DNA of 64,000 nt from Smittia aterrima. Lineage: Eukaryota > Arthropoda > Insecta > Diptera > Chironomidae. Location: positions 11,852,243 to 11,916,242 of the forward strand of contig CP093829.1 of the NCBI GenBank assembly GCA_033063855.1, read 5' to 3'. This document shows, one piece after another, positions 23,432-35,900 of the stretch (positions within the stretch are counted from its first letter, which is position 1; every line of letters starts with the position of its first letter). Position numbers and translations under genes: made by a program. Below the pieces are notes generated by a model that saw only the letters and a program-made list of their open reading frames with translations, did no database searches and was not told the origin of the DNA.

Positions 23432-23618
23432 TATTTAGTAGTGTACTCGAAGAAGTGTAAGAGAATAATGATTAATTATTTTTCCGAATGTTTATTTTAT
23501 ACGTTTGCTCGAGTCAACCAACTTGTTGAACGCCCTCGATTTTTTTGAACGCGTCTTGAAAGTTTCTTGAACGCGTCTTGTTGGACAAATCACCGGAATT
23601 CAAAAAATTCAATTCAGA
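23432..23618. promoter_or_regulatory. Bidirectional promoter, Smndc1/Rint1
   Basis: Only 187 nt separate the two divergent start codons, so both 5' UTRs and core promoters must fit here. It contains two exact copies of a 14-nt element, TTGAACGCGTCTTG, at 23545-23558 and 23567-23580, 22 nt apart, plus a related GAACGCCCTCG just upstream. The ACGCGT core resembles cell-cycle (E2F/MCB-type) elements; the regulatory role is inference. Confidence 0.6.
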
Positions 23619-25958
23619 ATGGAAGAACGCATAATTGCTGAGTTGAACGCTGAGTTTGGTTCGAAAGTTGACAACTTATCAAAGAGCCATGCGTTGGTTG
23701 ATAAATACGTCACTCAGATGAACGTTATTGAAGAGAAGGTGAGAAATTGTGCAATTCATTTGTTTACGTATTTGATTTAATATCTTTTCCTTTAGCTAAC
23801 ATTATCAAGTGAAAATGCGTCGCCAATTCTGAGAAAAACTGTTGAAGGAGCCCAAATTGTTCTTGATGAAGCAAGCGAGAAATTTGAGATTGTTGATCAA
23901 TATCACAAGAAAATCAACGATAAAATCGAAAAATACGCGAAAGTGCATGATAATATTAAAGAACATCTTACGAAGATCACAGAGCTTGAGCACTTAGTTG
24001 AATACTTCAGAGTTCTTCAAGACATTCAAGACATCAGTACAGATCTTACAAATTGTATTCATTCCAAAGACGAACAAAAAATCGTCAATTTGTTTCTTTC
24101 TCTCTCTGGATCTCCAGAGTCAAGTGACAGTGTAATTGGAAGACTTCAAGATGTAGATGCTCCTCATATGAAGCTGTATGCTCGACGGATGGCACTTTAC
24201 TGGCATGACATCATCAAGGAAAAATTATCGAAGTAAGAACTCTTTGACTTTGTAAAAAATTCTAATCTAACAAATTATTTTCTTTTTAGTGATTTCGAAA
24301 ATCTTCTGAAAAGCATCAAATGGCCAAACCTTGGTCACTTAGTAGATTCCTTCAATCCAACGAAAGAAGCTATTCTTAAGCTTCAATTCTTAGCTGAATA
24401 TTTATTTCTTGTTCAACTTCCTGGCTATGATCGTTTCATGTACGTCAAGCTTTCGCCTTCAATCGTCTGTCCACCGATTAGCACTCCGATCGAACTTCTG
24501 ATAAAACCTTTTCGAATAAGATTTGAATATCACTTCATGGGAACACGACAAACAAATCGCCCCGACAAGCCTGAATACTATTTCACTCAAATTCTGAACT
24601 GGGCAAAGGAAAATCATTTTTTCATCAACGAAGCTTTTCAAGCACCAGCAAAACGAGCTTTCGCATCTGATAATATAAGACTAGAGTTTGTTCGAGGATT
24701 GGTTCAATTAACAATCGAGAAGCTACTGCAAGATATAGAAGAAATTAGTTTAGACGAACAATTATTTGCTCATCTTATCGATGAAATCCTTTCGTTTGAA
24801 CAAGACTTAAAGTCAATGCTTTCCTACCCAAATACTTTGCCAAGTGCTGTGAATGTTTTGACTCAACCCTTTTTCTTCAAGAAGTGGCTTAGCATCGAGG
24901 AAAAATTCACGTCAGACAAAATGGATTTGATTCTGAGTGACGATAACCTTCCATGGGAAATGTTAGACCCTTTCGGTTTCAAACACATTACATCACCAAT
25001 CTCAGCTGCATCGATGAATGCACACGATGAGCTTGATCTTGACGAACTGAAGATTCCTAAATGTTCTGATCAGTTTGTAAGACTTCTAGAAGCAATGAAG
25101 GAACGTTACTGCATTTTACCTCAACCTCATCATCAACTTCAATTTCTTGAGCTTCAAATAGAATTGATCGATAATTTTCGAAGACGACTTGTGCAGCTGC
25201 ACAACACAACAGTTAACACGCTCGATATCCTCAACGCAATTTTCTACATTTCTTCAGTTCTACGTGAGTGGGGAGAAAACGTTCACTATCTTCATCTTCA
25301 TGCATCACTTCTCGGACCAAATGCTGAAGAAATTACATCAGTTTTTGACAAATCAGTGGGTGAGCTCGATCACTGGCAGAACAAGCTAGTCAGACAACTA
25401 TCATCGAAGATTGTTGATGAGATAAAAGCAAAATCAATGCCTTATCGTCACGATAATTGGGTTTCCATGCCAAGACAAAGTGCCAACGAATCATTCGTTA
25501 TCTCGTTTTCGGCTGGTGAAATGTTCCAACTGCTCTTGTCTGTTCTTCACGACCTCGAAACTGCACTTTCAACGACAATCTTCAACGCAGTGCTGCGACG
25601 AATTGCGAAGAAACTTGATGATTTCTTCATCGATAGCATGATAATGAACACAAAATTCTCTGAAGGTGGTGCTGCCCAATTCAAATTCGACATCGAAAGA
25701 AATTTACTTCCGCTTTTCGGGCAATACAGTCGACGTCCTGGTTTACTGTTTAGAAATCTCGCTGATTCAGTGACTTTACTTTCTCTTCCCTTTGGCACGG
25801 CTCTGCTACTTTATCAAACATTAAAAGATGGCAACAAAACTACAAATCCCGAAGAGCTTAAAAGCATGAAGGACGCCTTGAAGGAAGTTGGCATCGCCTC
25901 TCTTCCAATCACACTGGCTGTTGATGTTTTAATAAGACGAAATGATATTTGTTTTTAA
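23619..25958 (+). CDS. Rint1: RAD50-interacting protein 1 (RINT1/Tip20 family)
   Basis: A peripheral ER membrane tethering protein, part of the Dsl1/NZR complex with ZW10 and NAG, needed for Golgi-to-ER retrograde vesicle capture and linked to the G2/M checkpoint. Exons 23619-23738, 23796-24232 and 24290-25958; introns of 57 nt each; 741 aa, close to the vertebrate 792. The N-terminal 190 residues are predicted helical coiled coil, as in Tip20. The family block LLIKPFRIRFEYHFMG followed by NRPDKPEYYFTQI marks the RINT1/TIP20 domain, which fills the rest. The start is the first ATG after the shared promoter, and all junctions keep frame. AATAAA motifs at 26050 and 26054 follow the stop. It is convergent with the DM4/DM12 gene, with 124 nt between stops. 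Confidence 0.95.
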
Positions 25959-26049
25959 AATGTTTCTGTTGAACCGTAAGTCTATTAAAACACAAAATTT
26001 CCAAACATTTCTCCACAATTCTTTTCTGACATTGCTATATTTACAGCTA

Positions 26050-26059
26050 AATAAATAAA
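26050..26059 (+). terminator. Poly(A) signals of Rint1
   Basis: Two overlapping AATAAA motifs about 92 nt after the Rint1 stop, in the 124-nt gap to the convergent DM4/DM12 gene. Confidence 0.6.
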
Positions 26060-26082
26060 TTATTTACAGGACTTTCCTAAAC

Positions 26083-27070
26083 CTACATTGACTGATGACC
26101 AGAATTAATTTCGACAGGCTCGTTTCTAGTCATTGAACTGAAACTCGAAGCTGAACTTTTGAAAATACTTTTTGGGCATTGCTTGAAGTAAGGAAAGCAT
26201 TCGCTTACATCTTTGCCCATCTTCTCGGCTTTCACGTAATCACGAAGAAGTCCTGAGAATGGTGAGAGTGATGCGCTAAAAGATAAAGTTGATTATCACA
26301 GAAGATTTCCATAAGTTTCAAACTCACGTAAAGAAAAGTTTCATGAATTCTCCAATCAAACCATATCGTTCGACTCTTTGCGAATGAACTTCACAAATTG
26401 TTCTAAGCAAGCAAGCATGTCCGTCGAGTCCAAAGCTGCTCAGAAAATCCTCGACTACTACATAAAGTAAAGCACGTTCTCCACCATGAAACGCATGCTT
26501 GTGTTCATCAGGAAGTCTTGGAATTTCGTTATCAATGTGATTAACTTTGCTAAAGTCATCAGTAATTTCTCGTTTAGATCGATGTTTCAAATATTTGAAA
26601 ACATAGTCAGCAAGGACGTGTCCAGCTGATGCACTGAAACTTCTTGCAAGCAATGGCCCTAAAGTTCCAATTGGATTCATGTTGTCAGTCAATCCGAGCT
26701 TGTCAAAATCAACTGAAAAGATTTATATTCTAAAAGAATTCATCGATGAATTTAAAAACTTACTTGTCAATGGAATTGAAATAGAAAGATTTGAATGAAA
26801 TCCATCTGGTGGATGTCGAACGAAAGGCATCGCCAAAGTTGGAGCGATAATAAGACTCGTTCCAGGCGGCAAGGCTAGTCGCCCATCGTCAGTTACCCAA
26901 ATCAATCGTTTCTGTCTCGAATGAGGAACATATGACGATTGCCGATTTTCTTCTTTTAAATCATCACTCGATTTGGGTGATCTCGGCTGGAAAGGTCTTG
27001 GAGTATCAGATGCAATCGCTCTCGATATTAGAAGCAAGAGAATCAGGCACCAGCAGCTTATTGGAATCAT
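26083..27070 (-). CDS. DM4/DM12-family secreted protein
   Basis: An arthropod-specific family of secreted proteins of unknown biochemical role. Exons 27070-26764, 26712-26328 and 26275-26083; introns 51-52 nt; 294 aa. The N terminus is a signal peptide (MIPISCWCLILLLLISRAIA), then a basic RQKR site typical of the family, then the block RLIWVTDDGRLALPPGTSL. The C-terminal DM4/12 domain carries the spaced cysteines: CLLRTICEVH, then GEFMKLFF, then an end with SECFPYFKQCPKS. The conserved cysteines suggest disulfides in the extracellular space. No catalytic residues are recognised. It overlaps no neighbour and converges on Rint1. Confidence 0.9.
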
Positions 27071-29884
27071 TATAAAACCTGAAATATTACATTGTCAAAG
27101 AAACAAAATTCGATCAAAATATTGAAAAACGAGTTTCCTTCAACTTGACCTACAGTCCTTATTAACAGCCAGAGTCTCAATCAAAAATATTCTTAAAAAT
27201 GATCGAGCGTTTTTGCAACAAAGCCTCTCATTATCGAATTCTTTTGTCAATAAGAAGTGAAACTGTATTGCGAAAAAGTGTGCGACCCAAAAATCAATTC
27301 AAGCAATTACCAAAATCGACGCAACATGTCGGGAGCGATGTGTAAAACAAAACGTTTATCACGATCAAGTGAAAATTGTCTGAGGGCAATTAAGGGAGTC
27401 TGGTTCGCCGTTATTCGTTCTTTCCCATGCACTTTACTTATTGCGTCTTCGAAACAAACATTTTTTTATCATTTGCAAGCAGAGCAACAAAACTGTGTGT
27501 CGTCGACGATTCCTTTGGAATCAATTCCGAAAATGCGTCAAGTGAAAGCAGAACAGCTTTAAACATATCTCAAATGTACTTCTGGTTTTTAAATTCAAGG
27601 AAATAAGTGAAAACTTCTTGGAGACGACTCTGTTGGCAAAGCAATTAGTGAACTGTCGGGATCGGTATATCGCGTTTTTAGACGAAGCCGAAGCCAAGTG
27701 TGTCACTAGGAGAGTAATTGAGAAAGGAAATTTATTGATTTGGTCACGCGTATTCTTTCAAGGTCATGTGACTGCAGTTTTCAGTTTCTGATTTATGAAG
27801 TCTTCATCTTTACTTGTCAGATAAAACCTGAAGCATCAATGATAAGTAATTCGTAATTAAATCGACTGCAATCCAAGAAATTAATTGAATTCAGTCGTTG
27901 TGTAAAAAAGCTGTCGGCGATTTCACACTCGTCAACACTCGATCATAAACGTGGAACTTTCTTTAAACGTTTACGAGCTGCGCATATTAATTGATATCAA
28001 CACGTTTGAATTCCGCATTAAATCAATAAAACTTCAGGGAATTCTCATTTCGCAATCCAATGCTCCTGTTTTTTGGGTGAAATTGTCGAGAATGCTATAT
28101 GAATTGTCAATCAACCGCATTAGGCTTTGTATTTAAATTTCTTTGTTGCATGCTTGAAATAATAATTTGTCGTTCTAACTAGCGCAATCAACTCTGAAGA
28201 CTCTCGCTTGCTGAACGGAAGGAGTTTTCACTTTTAAACTATCTTAAACGATGATTACCAGCTCGTCGACACTTGTCCTGCCATCTTCGCCGTCAAACAA
28301 GTCTAGCAGATAAGATAAAAGTAAAACTGATTGTCAGTCTCGGGGCATCTTCAGCTTGATACCGGTAACAAGAATCATCTCTTTCTTCATATGCGTTTCG
28401 TTCCAGTTACAAATCAGTAAACAGGTTCTGTTATTAGACGCATCTCAAATCGATGTAGAATGCGAACCAACAGCAAATGAGAGATTGCAAAGCTATTAAT
28501 TGGACGCTGAAGAGTCATCATCACTTTCGCGGATTTATATGTTCTTGATCCAACCCGATAGTAAAAAGTGAAATTCGACGACATCATGGCGCTTTTTCGT
28601 TATCAATTGACCTGTATTGAAACGACTCTTGGTTTGTTTAAATTGCTGTTCGCAAAGATTCTCTCTTGCCGCAGACAAATTGCAACTTTCTGTCAACAGA
28701 ATTTAAATGAATGTCAACTTTCTTTGGTTTTACTGCAATTTAAGTTGAAGTAATCATGCGGCGATTCGTTTGAATTTCTAAGAAACGTGACCGTCAACAT
28801 GGGTTATTCATGTTTATCTTAATCAAAAGTGCGTGATATGCTTCTGTTATTTTATCGCGCGTGTAATTTTTAAAGAATCATCCGCGGTATCTCATTTAAT
28901 TAATTGTGCTCATCATTCTTGAACGACTTACCTAGTTATTTAATTGTTGAATGAATCTACAAATTCTAATCTTAAATCTTTATGGCAATGCAAATTCACT
29001 GAGGCGTTTAAATTCACTTTGTCGATCAATTTGTATTTATGCTGAAGAAATGTTGTAATTAATTATTCTTAACAGTTCGCACTACCATTTTTAGCTTCGT
29101 CCGTTTATCAGCGAGTCTCGTTTGCAACTGAAAAAAATACTTCAACCGAATGAAAAGAATCTCAAGAAAATGAGTTCTCCCACCATGCGTGCATTTGAAT
29201 CGAAGAAGATTTATTATGAAGAAGTCATTTAATTCCTGGTGGCTTCTTTTTCCTGAATTTTAATTGCTGAGTAATGATTAACTTAGTGAAAGTATTAAGA
29301 AGAAAATGTGTCAAAGTTTATTGATATTTCTACCAACAATTCTTAATCTTCAAGCTCACGTGAGTTATTATTGAAAAGTCTTCATTATTCCGTAAACTTA
29401 TTGTTCGCTTCAGTTACTTTTCCCGCGGATTTTTGAATTTTTTTCGCATCACGTATGCAGAAGAAGAAGCGATCAAAGAAAATAATCAGAAATTAAGCCA
29501 AACATAATAACAAAGATTTAACTTGGTTTTACGATATTCACAGTGGAAATTGAAGGTAAATCGAAAACATCGTTAATCGTTTTATTGGTTCATGCTGGAT
29601 TCATGATGTTCAGAAAGGAATTACGCCTAGAAATCTAGTTTTTTGATTGTCCAATTATTTTTCTCGACACAAAAAAAATTAATCAACAAATGATTCACAT
29701 CGCTTATCAGTTATAAAAAAGATTTTCGCGACATAAACATAGATTCCATCTCTTCGAAGAAAGCATCAAATTACTTTTATTTCGAATAAAGCCTTTCTCG
29801 ATTGATAATTTCTAAAATAACAAAGACTTGGGTCAAATTACACAAAAGCTAACTTGTTGTTGTTTTTATTCCATCGCCACACAG
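27071..29884. other. Intergenic DNA between the DM4/DM12 gene and Rme-8
   Basis: About 2.8 kb with no recognisable gene. It should contain the promoters of the two divergent neighbours. A splice-acceptor-like CAG at 29882-29884, preceded by a T-rich run, suggests that Rme-8 has an upstream non-coding exon somewhere here. Confidence 0.55.
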
Positions 29885-29896
29885 AGCATCCACGCA

Positions 29897-29941
29897 ATGA
29901 TAAATAATGGCTACATCTGGCAAAATTCACGAGAATGTTGA
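29897..29941 (+). other. Short uORF overlapping the Rme-8 start
   Basis: An ATG 10 nt upstream of the Rme-8 ATG opens a 14-codon frame in another phase that ends at a TGA inside the Rme-8 coding region. It overlaps the main start, so ribosomes that use it cannot reinitiate normally. Seen directly; a dampening effect on translation is inference. Confidence 0.4.
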
Positions 29942-32900
29942 GCTGGAAAGTTTCCTCGTCACAAAGCACTCGGCATGGAAGGGAAAGTACAAGAGAATAC
30001 TGACGATTGGTTCTCATGGCATCTCCACCTATAATCCCGATAAATTCGATCTTACCAACCGATGGCCTTATTCTGACGTTATCAGTGTTACTCCAAATAA
30101 AACCGGAAATGTATGTCGAGTTTAATCGAATCGATTTTCTCCTACAGTTTGTAGTTGCTAATCCTTCTTTTTATTTTGAAGAATTCCAACGAGTTCATCA
30201 TCACGTTGAAGAAGGAGAAGAAAATTGACACCATTCGCTTTTCGTCGGAATACAAAAGTGATGTTCTCACAGCTTTGTTGAAATATCATAAAGATTTTGC
30301 CGAGCGTCCTCGATATACTCAGCGATTTAACGCTCGCAAACACCATTGGTCGGGTGTCAAATTTCCAGTGACACTCGAAGTTACTCCATGCTCCTTGGAT
30401 CAACTCGACCCGACTACAAATACAATTTTTGCAAGCTACAACTATAAAGATATCGACGGGATCATAGGTAATGTTGAAGGTATTTAAAAGCAAGTCTATG
30501 GGATTGCATAGCGTCAATTAACTTAATTCTATTTTAGGCATTCAAGATGTCGAAGGTGGAATTGTTCTCGCTTATGGGGGACATAGTCGTCTTCATCTCT
30601 TCATGGCGCTCAACCATCACGAGATCATTCAAGCAATCGTTCATCAGTGTAATCAATCTCTTGGAATGGACATCAAGGTATTGCCAACTCAAATCAGTTT
30701 GAGTCAGTTCGAAAAGGAAAGGTTCGGAGAGTATCAAAGTGATCAACATCAGACTTCGTTGTCAGAGTTTATCGTGAAGAAGATTTCGCCTCGTCATCTT
30801 GAACCACCGAAGCGAATCCTTTGCTTGACTGATACAACTTTATTGGAACGTGATCCGCAAACATACAACATTTGCACTCTTCGACCACTAACAGAAATAT
30901 TTGCGTTAATTCGCAGCTGTAGCAACATTCAAATGTTTGGTGTCGAGTACAAGAGTGGAGACATCCGAACATACACAACAAACGATCGGTAAGTTTAATA
31001 TCGCGTGACCGAAGCAATCAAAAAAAAACTTTCGGTAATTTTTAGTGACTCATTACTTGCAACACTTCTCGACGCAGTTCGAAGCTCCGGAAATATGGAT
31101 GTTCACGTTAAGTCATCAAACTCAGAACGAAATAAACGAGTCGTGCCATTAAGAATCGCTGTCGATGAAGAAACTGAAGCTAATCTTTTACGATTTATAA
31201 TTAACTTCTATCAATATCCAGTAAAGCGAGCTGAAGTTCTCGATCGTTTCAATGCCAACATTCCTTACAGTGGCCTAAATTATTCTGTTTCTCAGGATGT
31301 AAGTAAACGAAAAAGACTCAACTTTAATATTTCATTAACGAATTGTTTTTATTTCAGACACTTTTTGCTGAAAACAAAGAGCGCTTAATCTCTGCCGCTC
31401 TTCAAGCATTGTCGGCCAAAGATACCGATCCAAATGCTCCCCAACTCACCAATCTGGAGTTAGAGGCGAGCTTTCACGTACTCAGGAGATTATTAGCAAG
31501 TAAAGTTGGATTTGCTGCATTTACGAATCTTACTGGTTTCCGCGAGTCAATGGGAAATCGAGTAGTGCAATCGCTAAAGAGAAACGACCTTGCTGTTACG
31601 TATGCTGCCATTGACATGATCAATTCCTTGATGCATTCGATGCACTCAGATTATGATTTGAAGCAAGAACAACTGAACAAAGCTTCGTTGTTGATGTCGA
31701 AGGGTTTCCTTGAAAGCTTACTAGACATGTGGGTCAACCACATCTCGCTTGGAAGTGGCGCGCTGATCTTATCAGCCATGCTTGATTTTCTCACGTTCGC
31801 CCTGTGTGTTCCATACTCCGAGACAACTGAAGGGAAACAATTTGATATTCTTCTTGAAATGGTTGCATCTCGTGGACGTTTCATTTATAAACTTTATCAA
31901 CATCCATCGCTTGCAATCGTGAAGGGAGCCGGTTTGATCATGAAAGCTTTGATTGAAGAAGGAGATGCGACTGTTGCAAAACAAATGCAAGTACTTGCTC
32001 TTGATGAGGCAGCTCTCTGTCGTCATCTATTGATTGCACTTTATACGCCTTCAAATGACTCCACCATGGCAACTCACCGTCAGATTTCAAAGCATTTGAT
32101 TAACTTGTGGGTGAATGAAAGCGATGACGCCTTGTCTTTGTTTGGTAGAATTTTTCCTGCTGGACTGCTGATGTTCCTTGAATCGAAGGATGCTGTTCCC
32201 AAAGAGGACGAAGAATCTGACAAAGTTAACTTCAGAGATAACTTGAAACTTGCTTCACAGCATTCCAGCGGCAAGAACATTCGCTTGAATTATTTGATTG
32301 AAAAGCACTTGGAAGGAATTAAACATTGGGGAATGGCTTTGTTAGACCAAGAGAAAGCTCAGCAGCAACAAAAGGTTCAGAATCGCCCAGTCGTTCTGCG
32401 TAATCGTCGACAACGAAAGAAGAAAGCTGATATCATTTTCAATCTTCAATTGTTCTTCTACAATTTCCACAAGAACCATAATATGCCGAACTTGATTTGG
32501 AATCATAAAACTCGTGAAGAACTTCGTGCTGCACTTGAAAATGAATTGCGTCAATTCCAGTCTGACAAGGATTTATCTGGAAACCTTCTCGTCGCTTGGA
32601 ATTTTGAAGAGTTTGAAGTCAGATACAATTGCTTGGCCGATGAGATCAAGATTGGAGACTTTTACATTCGTCTATTGCTCGAGAACGATGATTGGCCTCA
32701 TAATCTCATCAAGAATCCGACTGAACTATTTAATGCGATTTACAGAAAGGTATTGGCAAGAAATCGCGTTAACGACGATCAAATGACGGTAACTGCTTTG
32801 CAAGCTCTTGCGAAAGTTTACCAGAAATATCATGAAGAGATTGGATACTTTAGCGACATCACTTATATTCTTTTGATGCTTGACAAATGTTTATCTCCAG

Positions 32901-35900
32901 CATTGCGCGATGCCCTCATTGGATTTATCAAATGTCTCGTTTCTCATAAGGCCAATTGCCGTCCGTTGTTGGATCATATTAGCTGTCTCATCGATCTTAT
33001 CACGCTCTCCCATCTTCATAAGGGAAACGTAGTCCCCAACACGAAAACAAATGTGATTGAGGCTGGTGACATTCAGATCGTTGAAGAAAAAGATTGGTAC
33101 TACAATATCGAGAAGGACAAAGAGAACGAGAAACCAGAGCGATGCGGGCCAGTGACATTTGCTGATTTAAAAACTTTATTCAGTAAAGGCGTGATAACAC
33201 CAAGAACAAGACTTTGGGCGATCGGAATGGACGGATGGCGATCGCTTCAACAAATTCCACAACTCAAATGGTGCTTGATGGCAAAAGGTGCATCATTACT
33301 AAATGAAATTGAACTCGCTGCAGAAATTCTTGATATTCTCGTTAAATGCACGAGTTTCTTTCCAAGTCGAGCGCGAGACGGAGAAGCCGTATTAATTCCG
33401 GGTCCAAGAATCTCACGACGACTATCCGAGTTCATTTGCCTTCCGCATATCGTTCAGGTTTGTTTAACGCACGACCCAAGATTACTTGAACGTGTCGCTT
33501 CGCTTCTGTGTCAGATCATGAACGATAATCCCGAAATCACAAAAGTCTATCTCACCGGAGTATTCTACTTCATGCTGATGTACACGGGAAATAATATTCT
33601 TCCCATTGTCAAGTTCTTGAAGATGACCCACATGAAGCAGGCTTTCCGTAGCGACGATACCTTCACCTCCGATATTATGCACCGCAGCATTCTCGGACAG
33701 ATGCTACCAGAAGCAATGGTTTGCTTTTTGGAAAATTATTCGGCAGAAAAGTTTGCAGAAATTTTCCTTGGCGAGTTTGACACGCCGGAAGTTATTTGGA
33801 GTTCGGAAATGCGACGAATGTTAATTGAAAAGATTTCGGCACACATTGGGGATTTCATACCTCGACTAAAAGGTCACACCATGGCTCGATATCCGTACTT
33901 GGCGATTCCAATCATTAGCTACCCTGAACTTGAGAATGAGCTGTTCTGTCACATTTATTATTTACGACATTTGTGCAACACACAAAAGTTTCCCAATTGG
34001 CCAATTCAAAAGCCCGTTTTGTTGTTGAAACATACGCTCGACGCTTGGCGAAAGGAAGTAGAAAAGAAGCCGCCTCAGATGACTGTTAAGCAAGCTTATG
34101 AGAACCTTGGCATTGACTTAGAGAAGAATCCGCAACCAGATGAAGCGCTAATTCGTAAAAGCTACTATCGATTAGCTCAAATGTACCATCCCGATAAGAA
34201 TCCCAAAGGAAAAGATATTTTCATGCGTGTCAATCAAGCTTACGAGTTCCTATGCTCTCGAACATCTTGGACAACCGATGGGCCTAATCCGAACAACATT
34301 TTCCTTATTTTGAAGACACAAAGTATTCTCTTCGATCGTTACTCGAAAGAACTGAAGCCTTACAAATACGCTGGCTACTCGCAATTAATTGCGACAATCA
34401 GACTGGAAACAAAAGACGATCAACTCTTCTCCAAATCCGTTCCGTTGCTCAACGCTGCATCCGAGCTCTGTTATCATACGGTCCACTGCTCTGCTCTCAA
34501 TGCCGAAGAATTGCGACGAGAAGGCGGTTTAGAAGCACTTCTCGAAGCTTATTCGCGCTGTGTATCCATCATGAACGCTGATTCAACACCAGAAGAGCTT
34601 CATTATCAGATCATATCAAACGTGACGAGGTGCTTTGAAGTTGCGTGTACGTTCGATAAGTGCAAAGAGAAGATCATCGAGCTACCGGAATTGATTGTTG
34701 ATGTTTGTCGAATAGTTTACTTTAAGGTAAGAGCGTGTTTATTTTTGAAAAAGGTATACCATATTTTTGTAGGGGATTCGAATCTGCTACTAAATAGTTT
34801 TAAATTATTTTTATAGCTTTGCGATTCTTGTACATTTACGAATGTTTCTCTTTGTTTTCCTTCCGACAATAATCGCTTCTTATTCAAATAAGCAAACAAT
34901 TCTACGATGCGTGTCGCGAATGTAATTTATGTGTCCATAACTTCCTTACCGTGCGTAGTGCGACAGTTTATATTGTTTTTTAATTGATGCCATTTGAATA
35001 ATAATCAACCGCCGTAAAAAGATTGTCGTTCGAAATATTCACAAATTTCCTTTCTTTGTCATTTCACGCAGCACTCGCTATCCATTAATTTGGTCACGAG
35101 TCTTGCAGCTAACAATTACCAGCTGCAATGTGATCTCATCCGGAACGGTGTGCTCTGGTCTATTCTCCTATTCATGTTCGACTATGATTACACGCTGGAA
35201 GAAAGCGGAGTGGAGATCGAGGAGAAGTCTAATAAGCAGGTAAGAATGTGGTTGCATTAAATGGAAGCTCATGAGTTTCAATTTGCCTCATTCAGTTAAA
35301 TTATTTGACCATTAGTGATAAGATTTGATGGACAGAGAGGGGTGAAGTTGAGCATCAAACAGGGAGACCCAAGTTCAAGTTTAATTGAGGCTCATTAGCA
35401 TTAGACCGGCTACGGTACCCGCATATGCCTCTTTTTTATTGTCTCTCTTTTGAATAACAATGAGCTTTGATGACAGAGAACTCAACAAAAAAGTCATTTA
35501 ATCAACGGTCTCAATTGGTGGCCCGTCGTCAAGTCTGTTGTCACTGACAATTTCCTAGAAATCCCAACTCTCGTGGTTCCTGAATCAGAATGAACTTAAT
35601 TTACATCAATTTGCCCGCTCGATGGTCGTCGTGTCATAAATTAATTAACGATGACATTAGACGCCGCTAATTTGCGACGTTGAAATCCGTAATCAATTGA
35701 CTTGACGGACGTGCAATCTGGTAACGACGAATGCTCGCCGACAGCTGATAATGAAAAATCACTCCCACATCCAGCGCATAAATGGCGAGTTTAATGACTT
35801 TCAAGTGTCGAAGTGGAGAAGGTTAATTGAAAAGAAGCTCGAGCGATGATTATGGAATTTTTAATTTGCAAAAACTTCTTATCATCGTCGCCCGAGATGT

